From: Kitasatospora cheerisanensis KCTC 2395
Lineage (GTDB): Bacteria; Actinomycetota; Actinomycetes; Streptomycetales; Streptomycetaceae
Direction: 5' to 3'
DNA length: 64,000 nucleotides
NCBI RefSeq assembly: GCF_000696185.1
Contig: NZ_KK853997.1
Location: forward strand, 1,922,761 to 1,986,760
In this document: piece after piece, positions 17,952 through 26,117 of the stretch
Layout: every line of letters begins with the position of its first letter
How positions within the stretch are numbered: the stretch's first letter is position 1
Notes under the pieces: model-generated
The model's database searches: none
The model's input: the letters and a program-made list of their open reading frames with translations, nothing else
Told to the model about the DNA's origin: nothing
Position numbers and translations under genes: made by a program

Positions 17952-18703
17952 AGTCCGCCGCCGAGGGTGACGCCGCCGTCCACCACCAGGGTCTGGCCGG
18001 TGATCCAGCCGGCGTCCTCGGAGAGCAGGAAGGCGACCGCGCCGGCCACGTCCTCGGGCAGGCCGAGGCGGCCGAGCGGGTAGGCGCGGGCGACCTTCTC
18101 CTCGCGGCCCTCGAACAGGGCTTCGGCGAAGCGGGTCTTGACCACGCCGGGGGCGACGGCGTTGACCCGGATGTCGGGGCCGAGTTCGGAGGCGAGTTCC
18201 ATGGTGAGGCGGATCAGCGCGGCCTTGGACACGCCGTACATGCCGATGCCGTTGGAGGAGCGGATGCCCGCGATGGAGGCGACGTTGACCACGGCGCCGC
18301 CGTGCTCGGCCATCCAGGCGGCGTGCGCGCGGCGGGTCCAGGCCAGCGGGGCGAGCACGTTGACGGCGAAGATCTTGGCGGCGGCGGCCGGGTCGGTGTC
18401 CAGGATCGGGCCGTAGACCGGGTTGATGCCGGTGTTGTTGACCAGCAGGTCGAGGCGGCCGTGGGCCTCCAGCACGCGGGCGACGGTCTCCTCCTGGTGC
18501 GCGGCGTCGTCGGACTTGCCGGCCACCGCCATCGCGTGGTCGGGACCGCCGAGTTCCTGCACCGCCTCGTCCAGGGCCTGCTGGGTGCGGGCGGTGATGC
18601 AGACCTTGGCGCCGCGCTGCACCAGTTCGCGCGCGATGCCGAGGCCGATGCCGCGGCTCGCTCCGGTGACCACCGCCACCTTGCCCTTGAACGACACTGT
18701 CAT
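17948..18703 (-). CDS. SDR family oxidoreductase (FabG-like)
   Basis: A 251-residue classical SDR. It has TGASRGIGLGIAREL near residue 13, NNTG near 90, catalytic Ser in VASIAG and YGVSK near 157, the VNAVAPGVVKTRF motif, and a C-terminal VDGGVTLGGGL. It is the first gene of the leftward operon, starting at ATG 18703. It is followed by a second SDR (4-nt overlap) and the MDR-type reductase. Its promoter carries the TetR operator at 18781-18796. It likely oxidises or reduces a hydroxyacyl/ketoacyl-CoA of the pathway served by the kinase and dehydrogenase genes. The family is certain; the substrate is inferred from context. Confidence 0.92.
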   Translation of the reverse strand: MTVSFKGKVAVVTGASRGIGLGIARELVQRGAKVCITARTQQALDEAVQELGGPDHAMAVAGKSDDAAHQEETVARVLEAHGRLDLLVNNTGINPVYGPILDTDPAAAAKIFAVNVLAPLAWTRRAHAAWMAEHGGAVVNVASIAGIRSSNGIGMYGVSKAALIRLTMELASELGPDIRVNAVAPGVVKTRFAEALFEGREEKVARAYPLGRLGLPEDVAGAVAFLLSEDAGWITGQTLVVDGGVTLGGGL

Positions 18704-18780
18704 CGCCGTACCTCTCGGATGTGCTGCCGGATGGTTCCGCTGCCTCGCGCCGGTGCCGCCGACGGGGGCCGGCAGCTTGA

Positions 18781-18823
18781 CTAAGCGCTTGCTTAGCATC
18801 TTGGCGACGGGCGACACTGTCAA
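18781..18823 (-). promoter_or_regulatory. Promoter with TetR operator for the SDR operon
   Basis: On the minus strand TTGACA (18823-18818) is followed by 21 nt and then CTAAGCAAGCGCTTAG (18796-18781). Sequence, orientation and spacing are the same as at 13654-13696. It lies between the SDR operon and the divergent TetR gene, and so may also control tetR. Confidence 0.8.
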
Positions 18824-18880
18824 CAGCCGGGCCGCCCGGCGCCGCCCGGACCGGCCCGACCCATCTGCGAGGATTGCCCC

Positions 18881-19507
18881 ATGACCGACCCAGCAACCGC
18901 CGCACTGTGGCCCGGGGAGCGGACCGAGGCAGCGCGGCGACTGCTGCTGGCCGCCGTGGACTCCTTCGCCCGCCGGGGCTACCACGCCACCACCACCCGG
19001 GACATCGCCACCGCCGCCGGCATGAGCCCCGCCGCGCTGTACATCCACTACCCGTCCAAGGCGGCGCTGCTCGCCGAGATCTCCCGCACCGGCCACCGGG
19101 CGACCCTGGACCTGGTGGAGCGGGCCGAGGCCTCCTCCACCGACCCGGTGGCGCAGATGCGCGCCCTGGCCGAGTCCTTCACCACCTGGCACGCCCGCGG
19201 CCACACGGTCGGACGGATCGTCAACCACGAGCTGCACGCGCTGCCGGAGGAGGATTTCGCGGCCGTCGCGGAGCTGCGCATCCGGATCGAGGAGACGGTG
19301 CTGCGGATCATCGCGCACGGGGTGGCGGAAGGCGCTTTCCAGGTGCCCGACCAGCGCACCGCGGCCCGCGCCGTCACCTCGCTCGGCATCGACGTGTCCC
19401 GCTGGTACACCGAGCGCAGCAGCGAGTCGCCGGAGGAACTGGGCCGCCGCTACGGCCAGTTGGTGCTGCGGATGCTCGGCGCGCCGGCCGCCGCGATCGA
19501 GGGCTGA
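18881..19507 (+). CDS. TetR/AcrR family transcriptional regulator
   Basis: A 208-residue repressor-type protein. The N-terminal helix-turn-helix is clear (SFARRGYHATTTRDIATAAGMSPAALYIHYPSKAALLAEI, residues ~23-62). The rest is the helical ligand-binding and dimerisation domain. It is divergent from the SDR operon, and the 177-nt gap contains the palindrome CTAAGCGCTTGCTTAG. The same palindrome sits at the promoter of the kinase/acyl-CoA dehydrogenase operon 5 kb away. It is therefore most likely the local repressor of both operons, relieved by an acyl-CoA or hydroxyacyl-CoA pathway intermediate. The regulon is inferred from operator placement; the ligand is a guess from the enzymes controlled. 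Confidence 0.93.
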   Translation: MTDPATAALWPGERTEAARRLLLAAVDSFARRGYHATTTRDIATAAGMSPAALYIHYPSKAALLAEISRTGHRATLDLVERAEASSTDPVAQMRALAESFTTWHARGHTVGRIVNHELHALPEEDFAAVAELRIRIEETVLRIIAHGVAEGAFQVPDQRTAARAVTSLGIDVSRWYTERSSESPEELGRRYGQLVLRMLGAPAAAIEG

Positions 19508-19543
19508 GCGAGCGGCGCACTGGACGACCGCCTTCCGATTGCC

Positions 19544-19562
19544 TTAGGTTAGCCTTACCTGA
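19544..19562 (+). promoter_or_regulatory. Iron box (DmdR/IdeR operator)
   Basis: TTAGGTTAGCCTTACCTGA agrees with the 19-bp actinobacterial iron box TTAGGTTAGGCTAACCTAA at 16 positions. It ends 21 nt before the GTG of the DUF2470 gene, so that gene should be repressed when iron is plentiful. Confidence 0.85.
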
Positions 19563-19583
19563 GCAAGATCGAGGAGGCTCCCT

Positions 19584-20341
19584 GTGCTGCACCGGCCCGC
19601 CCGCCGCCCGTCCGCCCCCACCGCCGCCGAACGCGCCCGCACCCTGCTGGAGTTCGCCTCCTCCGCCGTCCTGGACGTCTCCGGCGCCGACCTCACCGCC
19701 CGCCCCGGCCTGCCCCGCTGGTCCGCTGCACCCTGCGGGCGGACGGCTCGGTGGCCGTCCGGGTCGGCCGCGAGTCCGCCCTGCACCGGATCACCGCGCT
19801 CGCCCGCACCCCGCTGACCGCCGAACTCGACTGCGTGGACGTCGCCCCCGTCGCCGTGCCGCACCGCGTCCGCGGCCGGCTCCGCGCCCGGGGCAGGCTC
19901 ACCCGCTCCCCCGGCGAGAGCGCCGCCGAGGGCGTGCTGCTGCGGCTGGACCTCGACCACCTGGCGCTGGACGACCTGTGGGGCTCCGAGTGCTGCGTCG
20001 ACCCGGCCGCACTCGCCGCCGCCGAGCCCGACCCGGTCGCCGCCGACGAGGCCGGGATGCTCCAGCACCTGGCCGCCGCGCACGCCGACCAGCTCCTGCT
20101 GCTCGGCGCCCGCGCTCTCGGCGACCGGCCCGACGGCCCGGGGCCGCGCCAGCTCCGCGAGGTCCGCCCGGTCGCCCTCGACCGCCGCGGCCTGCGCCTG
20201 CGGCTGCTCGGCGCCGACCCCGCCGCCCCGCTCGACGTCCGCTTCGACTTCCACCGCCCCGTCGGCCACCCGGACGAGCTCCCGGAGGCCATGCATCGGC
20301 TGTTCGCCCACACCCTCCCGCCGGTGCGTCAACTCCCTTGA
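19584..20341 (+). pseudogene. DUF2470 (HugZ-like) protein, split by a frameshift
   Basis: Restoring one base gives ~252 residues. The first 45 (HRPARRPSAPTAAERARTLL...) are read from GTG 19584 after a GAGGAGG site. The rest (VRCTLRADGSVAVRVGRES... to VRQLP) lies in another frame; the switch is near 19718-19722. The C-terminal DUF2470 region has ADEAGMLQHLAAAHADQLLLL and a following strand-rich part, as in Streptomyces homologues and in the C-terminal half of HugZ-type heme oxygenase-like proteins. The iron box just upstream supports a role in heme or iron use under iron limitation. Whether the shift is real or an assembly error cannot be decided from the sequence. Confidence 0.8.
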
Positions 20342-20369
20342 GCGCGCCGCCCCGACGTGGCGCGGCGGC

Positions 20370-21142
20370 TCAACGCCCCGGCCCGAGCACGGAGAAGCGG
20401 CCGCCCTCCGGGTCCGCGAGGCGGGCCACCCGGCCGTACGGGCCGTCCGCCGGACCGTCCAGGACGCGCCCGCCGAGGGCGACGGCCCGCCGGGCGGTGT
20501 CGTCCACGTCGGCGGCGGAGAAGAACACCTCCCAGTGCGGGGCGAGGTCGTGGGCCGGCCGGAGCGCGGCCACGCTGCGGCCCTCGGAGCGCAGCACCAC
20601 GCGCTCGTGCTCGTAGCGGACCTCGAACTTCTCCGGGTCGCGGCCGTCCCAGCGGAACACCTCGCCGTAGAACAGGGCGGCGGCGAACGGGTCGGCGGTG
20701 CGCAGTTCGATCCAGGCGGGCGCGCCGGGCGCGCTCATCCAGGTGTCGTCGCCGGGTTCGCCCTCCCAGATGCCGAAGGTCGCGCCGAACGGGTCGGCGG
20801 CCAGCGCCACCCGGCCCGCGTCGAAGGCCAGCGGCCCGACCGCGAGGGTGCCGCCGCGCTCGCGGACGCCGTCGGCGGCCCGGTCGGCGCTCTCGATTCC
20901 GAAGTAGGTGGTCCAGGCGACCGGGCGCTCCCAGTCGCCCTTCAACTGGCTGAGCCCGGCGACCTCGACGCCGTCGACGGTGGCCCGCAGGTACGGGCCC
21001 CAGCGGTCCGGGCCGGGCACGAACTCCCAGCCCAGCAGCGGCCCGTAGAACTGCTGGGCGACATCCAGGTCACGGACCGTCAGGCCCGCCAGCACGGCAC
21101 CGCGGGCACACAGCGCACCGTGGCCGTCCGCTCCACCACCAT
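20370..21142 (-). pseudogene. VOC (glyoxalase-like) protein with two tandem domains, apparent frameshift near the start
   Basis: About 257 residues when joined. Two VOC/glyoxalase-I folds are visible: LAGLTVRDLDVAQQFYGPLLGWEFVPG (first) and PAWIELRTADPFAAALFYGEVFRWDG (second). The end is ADPEGGRFSVLGPGR, as in antibiotic-resistance-like VOC proteins. The best start is ATG 21142, which has an AAGGGAG site 8 nt upstream, but that frame (MVVERTATVRC...) closes after 20 residues. It rejoins the domain frame if one base is added near 21100. Without the shift, translation would have to begin at an internal GTG with no ribosome site. Substrate unknown. Confidence 0.7.
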
Positions 21143-21386
21143 CGGTCGGGCTCCCTTCGCCGCCGCGCCGGCCGCCGCGGCCGGACCGCTCCCAGCCTAG
21201 GACGGGGTCCCGGCCGGATCGTGCTCCGCCTCGCGGGCGGATCCCCGCCCGTCGGGAAGCGGCTTCCCCGCGCCGAGCAGCCCAATCCCACTCCTCCGTG
21301 ACCGGCGCGGGTCCCCCGTTCGGAGGCGTGGCGGTGCCATCGTCGGGGAGACCGGGAGAGAGCCGGACGGCGGAAAGGAATTGGGC

Positions 21387-22592
21387 ATGGACACCGGAAT
21401 CGTGATCGTCGGGGCGAGCCTGGCCGGGGCGAAGGCGGCCGAGGCGCTGCGCGCGGAGGGCTACCGGGGGCCGGTCACCCTGGTCGGCGACGAGAACGAA
21501 CGGCCGTACGAGCGGCCGCCGCTCTCCAAGGGGTACCTGCTGGGCAAGGAGGAGCGGGAGAAGATCTACGTCCATCCCGCCGACTGGTACCGGGAGCACG
21601 ACGTGACCCTGCGGCTGGGCACGGCGGTCACCGCGATCGACCCGGCCGGGCACACCGTCGCGCTGGAGGGCGGCGAGCGGCTGCCGTTCGCCAAGCTGCT
21701 GCTGGCCACCGGCTCCTCGCCGCGCCTGCTGCCGGTGCCGGGCGGCGACGGGGACTTCGTGCAGACGCTGCGGAGGGTCGGCGACAGCGAGCGGCTGCGG
21801 GCCGCGTTCCGGCCGGGCGCCCGGGTGGTGATCGTCGGCGCGGGCTGGATCGGCCTGGAGGCGGCGGCCGCGGCCCGCACCGCCGGGGCGGAGGTCACCG
21901 TGCTGGAGGCCGCCGAACTGCCGCTGCTGCGCGTCCTCGGCCGGGAGGTCGCCCAGGTCTTCGCCGACCTGCACCGCGCGCACGGCGTGGACCTGCGCTT
22001 CGGCGTCCGGGTCGAGGAGCTGCGGGCGGACGGGGTGCGGCTGGGCGACGGCAGCACGGTGCCCGCCGACGTGCTGCTGGTCGGCGTCGGCATCAGCCCG
22101 AACACGGCGCTCGCCGAGCAGGCCGGGCTGACCGTCGACAACGGCGTCCGCACCGACCAGCACCTGGCGACCTCGCACCCCGACATCTACGCGGCGGGGG
22201 ACGTGGCAAACGCTTTCCACCCGCTGTTCGGGAAGCCGATTCGGGTCGAGCACTGGGCGAACGCGCTCAACCAGCCCGCCGTCGCTGCGGCCGCGATGCT
22301 CGGCAAGGACGCCGTGTACGACCGGGTGCCGTACTTCTTCACCGACCAGTACGACCTGGGCATGGAGTACACCGGCTACGCGGAGCCCGGCGGCTACGAC
22401 CGGGTGGTGTTCCGCGGCGACGTCGCCGGGCGGGAGTTCATCGCGTTCTGGCTGTCCGGCGGCAAGGTGCTCGCCGGCATGAACGTCAACGTCTGGGACG
22501 TGACCGACCCGATCCGTGAACTGGTGCGCTCCGGGCGGGCCGTGGACCCGGAGCGCCTCGCGGACCCGGCGGTGCCGCTGACCGCGATCTGA
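21387..22592 (+). CDS. NAD(P)/FAD-dependent oxidoreductase (ferredoxin reductase type)
   Basis: A 401-residue flavoprotein with two dinucleotide-binding folds: IVGASLAGAKAAEALRAEGYRG at the N-terminus and VIVGAGWIGLEAAAAARTAGAEVTVLE near residue 148. It also has LLLATGSSPR, the FAD-contacting DIYAAGDVANAFHP near 270, and a C-terminal reductase dimerisation-type domain. The pattern ERPPLSKGYLLG is typical of putidaredoxin/rhodocoxin-type reductases, which pass electrons from NADH to a ferredoxin for P450s or dioxygenases. A GAAAGGAA site precedes ATG 21387. No ferredoxin gene is adjacent, so its partner lies elsewhere; the P450 at 6.3-7.7 kb is one candidate. It converges on the DUF1876 gene. 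Confidence 0.9.
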   Translation: MDTGIVIVGASLAGAKAAEALRAEGYRGPVTLVGDENERPYERPPLSKGYLLGKEEREKIYVHPADWYREHDVTLRLGTAVTAIDPAGHTVALEGGERLPFAKLLLATGSSPRLLPVPGGDGDFVQTLRRVGDSERLRAAFRPGARVVIVGAGWIGLEAAAAARTAGAEVTVLEAAELPLLRVLGREVAQVFADLHRAHGVDLRFGVRVEELRADGVRLGDGSTVPADVLLVGVGISPNTALAEQAGLTVDNGVRTDQHLATSHPDIYAAGDVANAFHPLFGKPIRVEHWANALNQPAVAAAAMLGKDAVYDRVPYFFTDQYDLGMEYTGYAEPGGYDRVVFRGDVAGREFIAFWLSGGKVLAGMNVNVWDVTDPIRELVRSGRAVDPERLADPAVPLTAI

Positions 22593-22604
22593 CGGGCCGT
22601 CGGC

Positions 22605-22850
22605 TCAGCCGGGCTGCCGGACCTCCTGGTGGGCCTTGGTGAGCAGTTGCATGGCGAGGTCGTTCAGGGCGCGCGCCCCGGCGACCTCCTCGCCGACCCG
22701 CAGCTGCGGGCGGTCGGCGTGGTGACGGGTGGAGTAGCCGTGCGCGCGCAACTCCGTCCCGTCGGCGAGGCGGACCATCGCGGCGGCCCTGGTGCGGTCG
22801 CCGTCCTCCTCGAACTCCATCTCGACGTGCCATCCGACCAGCGTCCTCAT
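22605..22850 (-). CDS. DUF1876 domain-containing protein
   Basis: An 81-residue small soluble protein with the DUF1876 (dsRBD-like fold, Rv2632c family) pattern. It opens WHVEMEFEEDGDRTRAAAMVRLADGT, then HGYSTRHHADRPQLRVGEEVAGARALNDLAMQLL. Members are common in mycobacteria and streptomycetes, are often induced in stress or dormancy, and have no known biochemical role. The ATG at 22850 gives the normal start; the longer upstream frame is a shadow. A second member of the family is at 60900-61163. It is 12 nt from the convergent reductase. Confidence 0.85.
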   Translation of the reverse strand: MRTLVGWHVEMEFEEDGDRTRAAAMVRLADGTELRAHGYSTRHHADRPQLRVGEEVAGARALNDLAMQLLTKAHQEVRQPG

Positions 22851-22923
22851 GACCGCCACCTCCCGGGTGCGAGCGGGGTGTTCGGGGCGTCCCGGGGCTC
22901 GGGGCGCCTCCGGTTCGGAGTGT

Positions 22924-23112
22924 TCAGGGTGTCTCGCCCGTCGGCGTCCGGCTCTCCGGCCGGCCGGCCGGCGGGGTCCCGTCGGGGGCCAGGTCGCATT
23001 CCTCGCGGCCGGTCTCGGTGTGCAGCACCCGGATCGGGTGGTGCGGGTCGTCGCTGTGGACGACCGTCTGCGGCTCGCCGCAGCGCGGGCAGAGCAGGGG
23101 AATCGGGTGCAT
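22924..23112 (-). CDS. Small zinc-ribbon-like hypothetical protein
   Basis: About 62 residues (a GTG at 23124 would add 4). It begins MHPIPLLCPRCGEPQTVVH and has a single further cysteine in GREECDLAPDG, so it looks like a half or partial zinc ribbon. The C-terminal third is Pro/Arg/Thr-rich. It lies 73 nt upstream of the DUF1876 gene on the same strand and could be transcribed with it. I do not recognise a function. Confidence 0.5.
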   Translation of the reverse strand: MHPIPLLCPRCGEPQTVVHSDDPHHPIRVLHTETGREECDLAPDGTPPAGRPESRTPTGETP

Positions 23113-23225
23113 GTCGGTGTCCACGCGCCCGCGACGGGCGGCCGCCCGGGTTCGCGTGGCCTCCTCAACCCCAGTGTGCGCCGCCGGGCCGCTCCGGTCA
23201 TGCGAGCGGCCCGCCGCCGGAACGC

Positions 23226-24016
23226 TCAGCGCTGCACCGGCACGACGACCAGCACCGCGTCGCCGGAGCGCACTTCGAAGCGGGCGATCGCCGACGAGGC
23301 CAGCCCGGTGCCGCCACCGGTGCGCAGCTCGGTGCCGCCGTCGTAGCCGGTGGCGGGGACGGTCCAGCTGGTGACGGTCTGCTGCGCGCCGTCCATGCCG
23401 ACGGCGACCAGCGTGCAGCTCTGCGGGCCCCGGACGTGGCCGAGGTCCAGGGTGACCCGGCTGCCCCAGGCCGCCGGGTCGACGCCGACCGTGGCGGACA
23501 CCCCGGTGGCCGGGTCCGTGGCACTGAACTGCTGGGCCACCGAGGCCACTTGGCTTCCCTCGGTGAGCGCCCAGGTGACCGCGGGACCGCCCAGCGCGAT
23601 GATCGCCGCGACGGCCGCCAGCACCAGTCGGCGCACCCGGGCGCGCCGCCGCTCGGCGACCACCTGGCCGGCCAGCCGGCCGAACAGCTCGGGCGACGGC
23701 TCCGGGGCGGGGCCGGGGTCGGGGTCGGGGCGCTCGCGGTCTCCGGCGCCGTGCTCTCCAGTGCGGTGTGCTCCGGTGCGGTGTGCTCCGGTGCGGTGCT
23801 CTCCGGGCTTGCGGCCGGGGCGAGTTCGGCGAGCAGCGCGGCGACGGGGCCGAGCTGGGCGGCCTCGGCGGTGCAGCGCGGGCAGTGGGCGAGGTGGGCG
23901 GCGAACCGGGCGTCCTGCTCGGGTTCGAGGACGCCGAGCAGGTGGGCGGCGAGGTCGCGGTGCGGGTCGTCCGCGTGCGGGCCCCGGTCGGGCGGGCCGT
24001 CGTGGGGGGTGGTCAT
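23226..24016 (-). pseudogene. Anti-sigma factor (zinc-finger, single TM), split by a frameshift
   Basis: Joined, ~263 residues. The N-terminal cytoplasmic part carries the zinc-binding anti-sigma (ZAS) motif HLAHCPRC (HxxxCxxC, near residue 45) within DPHRDLAAHLLGVLEPEQD. A Pro/Thr/Glu-rich linker with EHTAPEHTA repeats follows, then PSPELFGRLAGQVVAERRR, one membrane helix (VLAAVAAIIALGGPAVTWAL) and an extracytoplasmic domain. The frame breaks at a four-base C run (23704-23707 on the plus strand); one more base joins the parts. The ATG overlaps the stop of the ECF sigma gene by ATGA, the usual arrangement for a sigma/anti-sigma pair. It should hold the sigma factor at the membrane until an envelope signal arrives. 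Confidence 0.82.
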
Positions 24017-24591
24017 GGTGTCACTCCCCGTTCCTCCAGGGCGAGCCGGAGGGCTCGCAGGGCGTAGTAGAGCCGGGACCGGACGGTGCCGGGCGGGACG
24101 CCGAGGACGGTGGCGGCCTCGGCGGCGGTGCGGCCGCGCAGGTAGGTCTCGGTGATCGCGCGGCGGTGCGCCTCGGAGAGCGAGCCGAGCGCGTCGGTGA
24201 GGGTCATCAGCCGCAGCACGCGGTCGAGTTCGTCCTCGGCGGGGAACCGTTCCAGTTCGCCGTCGGGGACTTCCCGGGGCCGGGCCCGCTGCCCGCGCCG
24301 GCCGTCGATGACGATCCGCCGGGCGACGGTGGCCAGCCAGGGCCGCAGGTCGCGGTGGTCGGTGTCGAGCCGGTCGAGGTGCCGCCAGGCGCGGACCAGG
24401 GTCTCCTGGACGACGTCCTCGGCGCGCTGCCGGTCGCCGCCGACCAGGTGCAGCACCATGCCGTACAGCGGCCGGGCGTGCTCCCGGTACAGGGCGCGCA
24501 TCAGCCGGTCCTCGGCGTCGGGGCCGGCGGTGCGCCCGGGGGCGGGTCCGGCGGCGTCGTCGTGACCGGTGGGGCGGGGGTGGTCGGCCAC
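24013..24591 (-). CDS. ECF RNA polymerase sigma factor
   Basis: A 192-residue sigma-70 family ECF factor. Region 2 is ALYREHARPLYGMVLHLVGGDRQRAEDVVQETLVRAWRH (residues ~33-71) with the -10-recognition helix around RPWLATVARRIVIDGRR. Region 4 is SLSEAHRRAITETYLRGRTAAEAATVLGVPPGTVRSRLYYALRALR (~136-180). The GTG at 24591 is the only sensible start. It is coupled by a 4-nt overlap to its anti-sigma gene. A COG4315 lipoprotein lies 181 nt upstream on the same strand and may belong to the same regulon. I could not identify a clear ECF promoter pair in the gap. Confidence 0.93.
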   Translation of the reverse strand: MADHPRPTGHDDAAGPAPGRTAGPDAEDRLMRALYREHARPLYGMVLHLVGGDRQRAEDVVQETLVRAWRHLDRLDTDHRDLRPWLATVARRIVIDGRRGQRARPREVPDGELERFPAEDELDRVLRLMTLTDALGSLSEAHRRAITETYLRGRTAAEAATVLGVPPGTVRSRLYYALRALRLALEERGVTP

Positions 24592-24772
24592 GGCGCCATC
24601 CTCGCGCGGGCGCCGTCGCGGGTCGATCGGTGGCAGCCGCCGGGGGCGCGGGGCGGGCGCGGGCTCTCAAGTCCGGCTCGGCTCGTGTCGATAACCGTGA
24701 CGGGGGTGCGGCGCGGGCGCCCGCGCCGCACTCCTTCGGCCGCCATCGTCCGGACCGTTCGCCGGCGGTCGT

Positions 24773-25336
24773 TCAGTACCCGCCGCCGGACATCGCCGGC
24801 GGCGTGCTCGGCGAGGACGGGGCGGTACTGCCGGGCATCGCCTTGTCGCCGGTCGGGGTGGCGGCGAACCAGGTGCCGTCCACGCCCTGGCCGTTGGTCT
24901 GGCCCGGCTTGGTGTCGGGGCTGTAGCGGTACAACGGCCAGCCGTTCAGGGTGACTTGGTGGCTGCCGTCGGGCCGGGTGACGGTGCCGACCAGCTTGCC
25001 GTCGATGCCCTTGAGCGCGGGCGCGCCGCTGCCGGTGGTGAGTTCGGGCGGCCACAGGGTGGCGCAGGAGCCGGTGCAGTGCGTCGCCGACGGGTTGTTG
25101 GTGTCCTGGTCGAAGCGGTACAGGGTGAAGCCCTGCCCGTCGGTGACCAGGGTGCCGAGGGTGGCGTTGTGCTCGGTCATCAGCACGGCCTGGGCCTGGC
25201 CGCCGGTGTGCGCCGAGGACGAGCTGCCGCCGCCGGTGCTGCCGCAGCCGGCGATCAGCGCGGCGGCGGCGAGGGCGCCGGCGGCGAACAGGGTGGCGCG
25301 GTGGCCGCCGGGGGTCGTTCTGCCGGTGGTGGTCAT
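24773..25336 (-). CDS. COG4315-family lipoprotein
   Basis: A 187-residue predicted lipoprotein. A Leu/Ala-rich signal peptide ends in lipobox LIAGC near residue 31, followed by a Gly/Ser linker. The mature domain has the two COG4315 repeats, LVTDGQGFTLYRFDQD...CTGSCATLWPPE and LNGWPLYRYSPDTKPGQTNGQG, and a short Pro/Ser tail. It is shorter than the paralogue at 10.6-11.5 kb because the low-complexity tail is smaller. It lies upstream of the ECF sigma/anti-sigma genes on the same strand, an association that suggests an envelope-stress link. Its biochemical role is unknown. Confidence 0.83.
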   Translation of the reverse strand: MTTTGRTTPGGHRATLFAAGALAAAALIAGCGSTGGGSSSSAHTGGQAQAVLMTEHNATLGTLVTDGQGFTLYRFDQDTNNPSATHCTGSCATLWPPELTTGSGAPALKGIDGKLVGTVTRPDGSHQVTLNGWPLYRYSPDTKPGQTNGQGVDGTWFAATPTGDKAMPGSTAPSSPSTPPAMSGGGY

Positions 25337-25554
25337 GGGGGTTGCTCCCGTCGGGGAGGGTGCGGTCGGCCGGGCCGCCGGGTTGCCGGGCCCGGGGTTC
25401 GACCGGTTCGTCCGGGGGTACGTAGCGCGGGTCCGGAACGTTCAGGCGAGTCGGGTGCCCGGAATAGTTCCGCAGGTCGCGGGGTTGTGGCGGGCGTGGG
25501 TCCGGGACCGGGCCCGCTCCGGAGATACCCGGCTGTGGAAGGCAGGTGGCGGCG

Positions 25555-25935
25555 ATGAGCACGGTGGAACTGACCAAGGACAACTTCGACGAGGTGGTCC
25601 AGGGTGAGGACGGCAAGGGGTTCGTCCTGATCGACTTCTGGGCGGCCTGGTGCGGTCCCTGCCGCCAGTTCGCGCCGGTCTTCGAGCGGGCCTCCGAGAA
25701 GCACGAGGACATCACCTTCGCGAAGGTCGACACCGAGGCGCAGCAGGAGCTCGCGGCGGCGTTCGAGATCCGCTCGATCCCGACGCTGGCGATCATCCGC
25801 GAGGGCGTCCTGGTCTTCGCGCAGCCGGGCGCGCTCCCCGAGGCGGCCCTGGAGGACTTGATCGGCCAGGCCCGCAAGCTGGACATGGCGGAGGTACACG
25901 CCGGGGTGGCGGCCCAGAAGGCCGGGCAGAACTGA
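25555..25935 (+). CDS. Thioredoxin
   Basis: A 126-residue thioredoxin. The active site is WAAWCGPC (Cys33 and Cys36). The cis-Pro is in RSIPTLAII (near residue 76) and the fold is otherwise standard, with a short C-terminal extension (AEVHAGVAAQKAGQN). It reduces protein disulphides using thioredoxin reductase, which is not in this window. The ATG at 25555 with an upstream GGAAGG site is preferred over the start two codons earlier. It is monocistronic, with a strong hairpin 27 nt after the stop. Confidence 0.95.
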   Translation: MSTVELTKDNFDEVVQGEDGKGFVLIDFWAAWCGPCRQFAPVFERASEKHEDITFAKVDTEAQQELAAAFEIRSIPTLAIIREGVLVFAQPGALPEAALEDLIGQARKLDMAEVHAGVAAQKAGQN

Positions 25936-25961
25936 CGCGTGCGGCACGCGAGTCGGCCGTT

Positions 25962-25995
25962 CGAAGGGGCACCGGGAGTTCCCGGTGCCCCTTCG
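25962..25995 (+). terminator. Strong terminator hairpin after thioredoxin
   Basis: A perfect 16-bp inverted repeat (CGAAGGGGCACCGGGA and its complement) with a 2-nt loop lies 27 nt after the thioredoxin stop. Confidence 0.85.
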
Positions 25996-26053
25996 GCGTG
26001 TCTGCGGCGCCCCTGCGCCGACCACTTCGGCCGCCCGCCCTGCCTGCCGAAGG

Positions 26054-26115
26054 CCCCGCACGCCCCGCACGCCCCGCACGCCCCGCACGCCGAAGGCCCG
26101 CACGCCCCGCACGCC
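26054..26115. repeat. Short tandem repeats (CCCCGCACG units)
   Basis: Four exact CCCCGCACG units (26054-26089) are followed by a second-order repeat that alternates this unit with CCGAAGGCCCGCACG. It lies in the non-coding gap between thioredoxin and pirin, between two hairpins. It is probably slippage-derived; no function is evident. Confidence 0.8.
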
Positions 26116-26117
26116 GA

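Noticed and set aside
26054..26115. CRISPR-like repeats
   Set aside because: The units are 9-nt and directly tandem, without spacers, and no cas gene is present.
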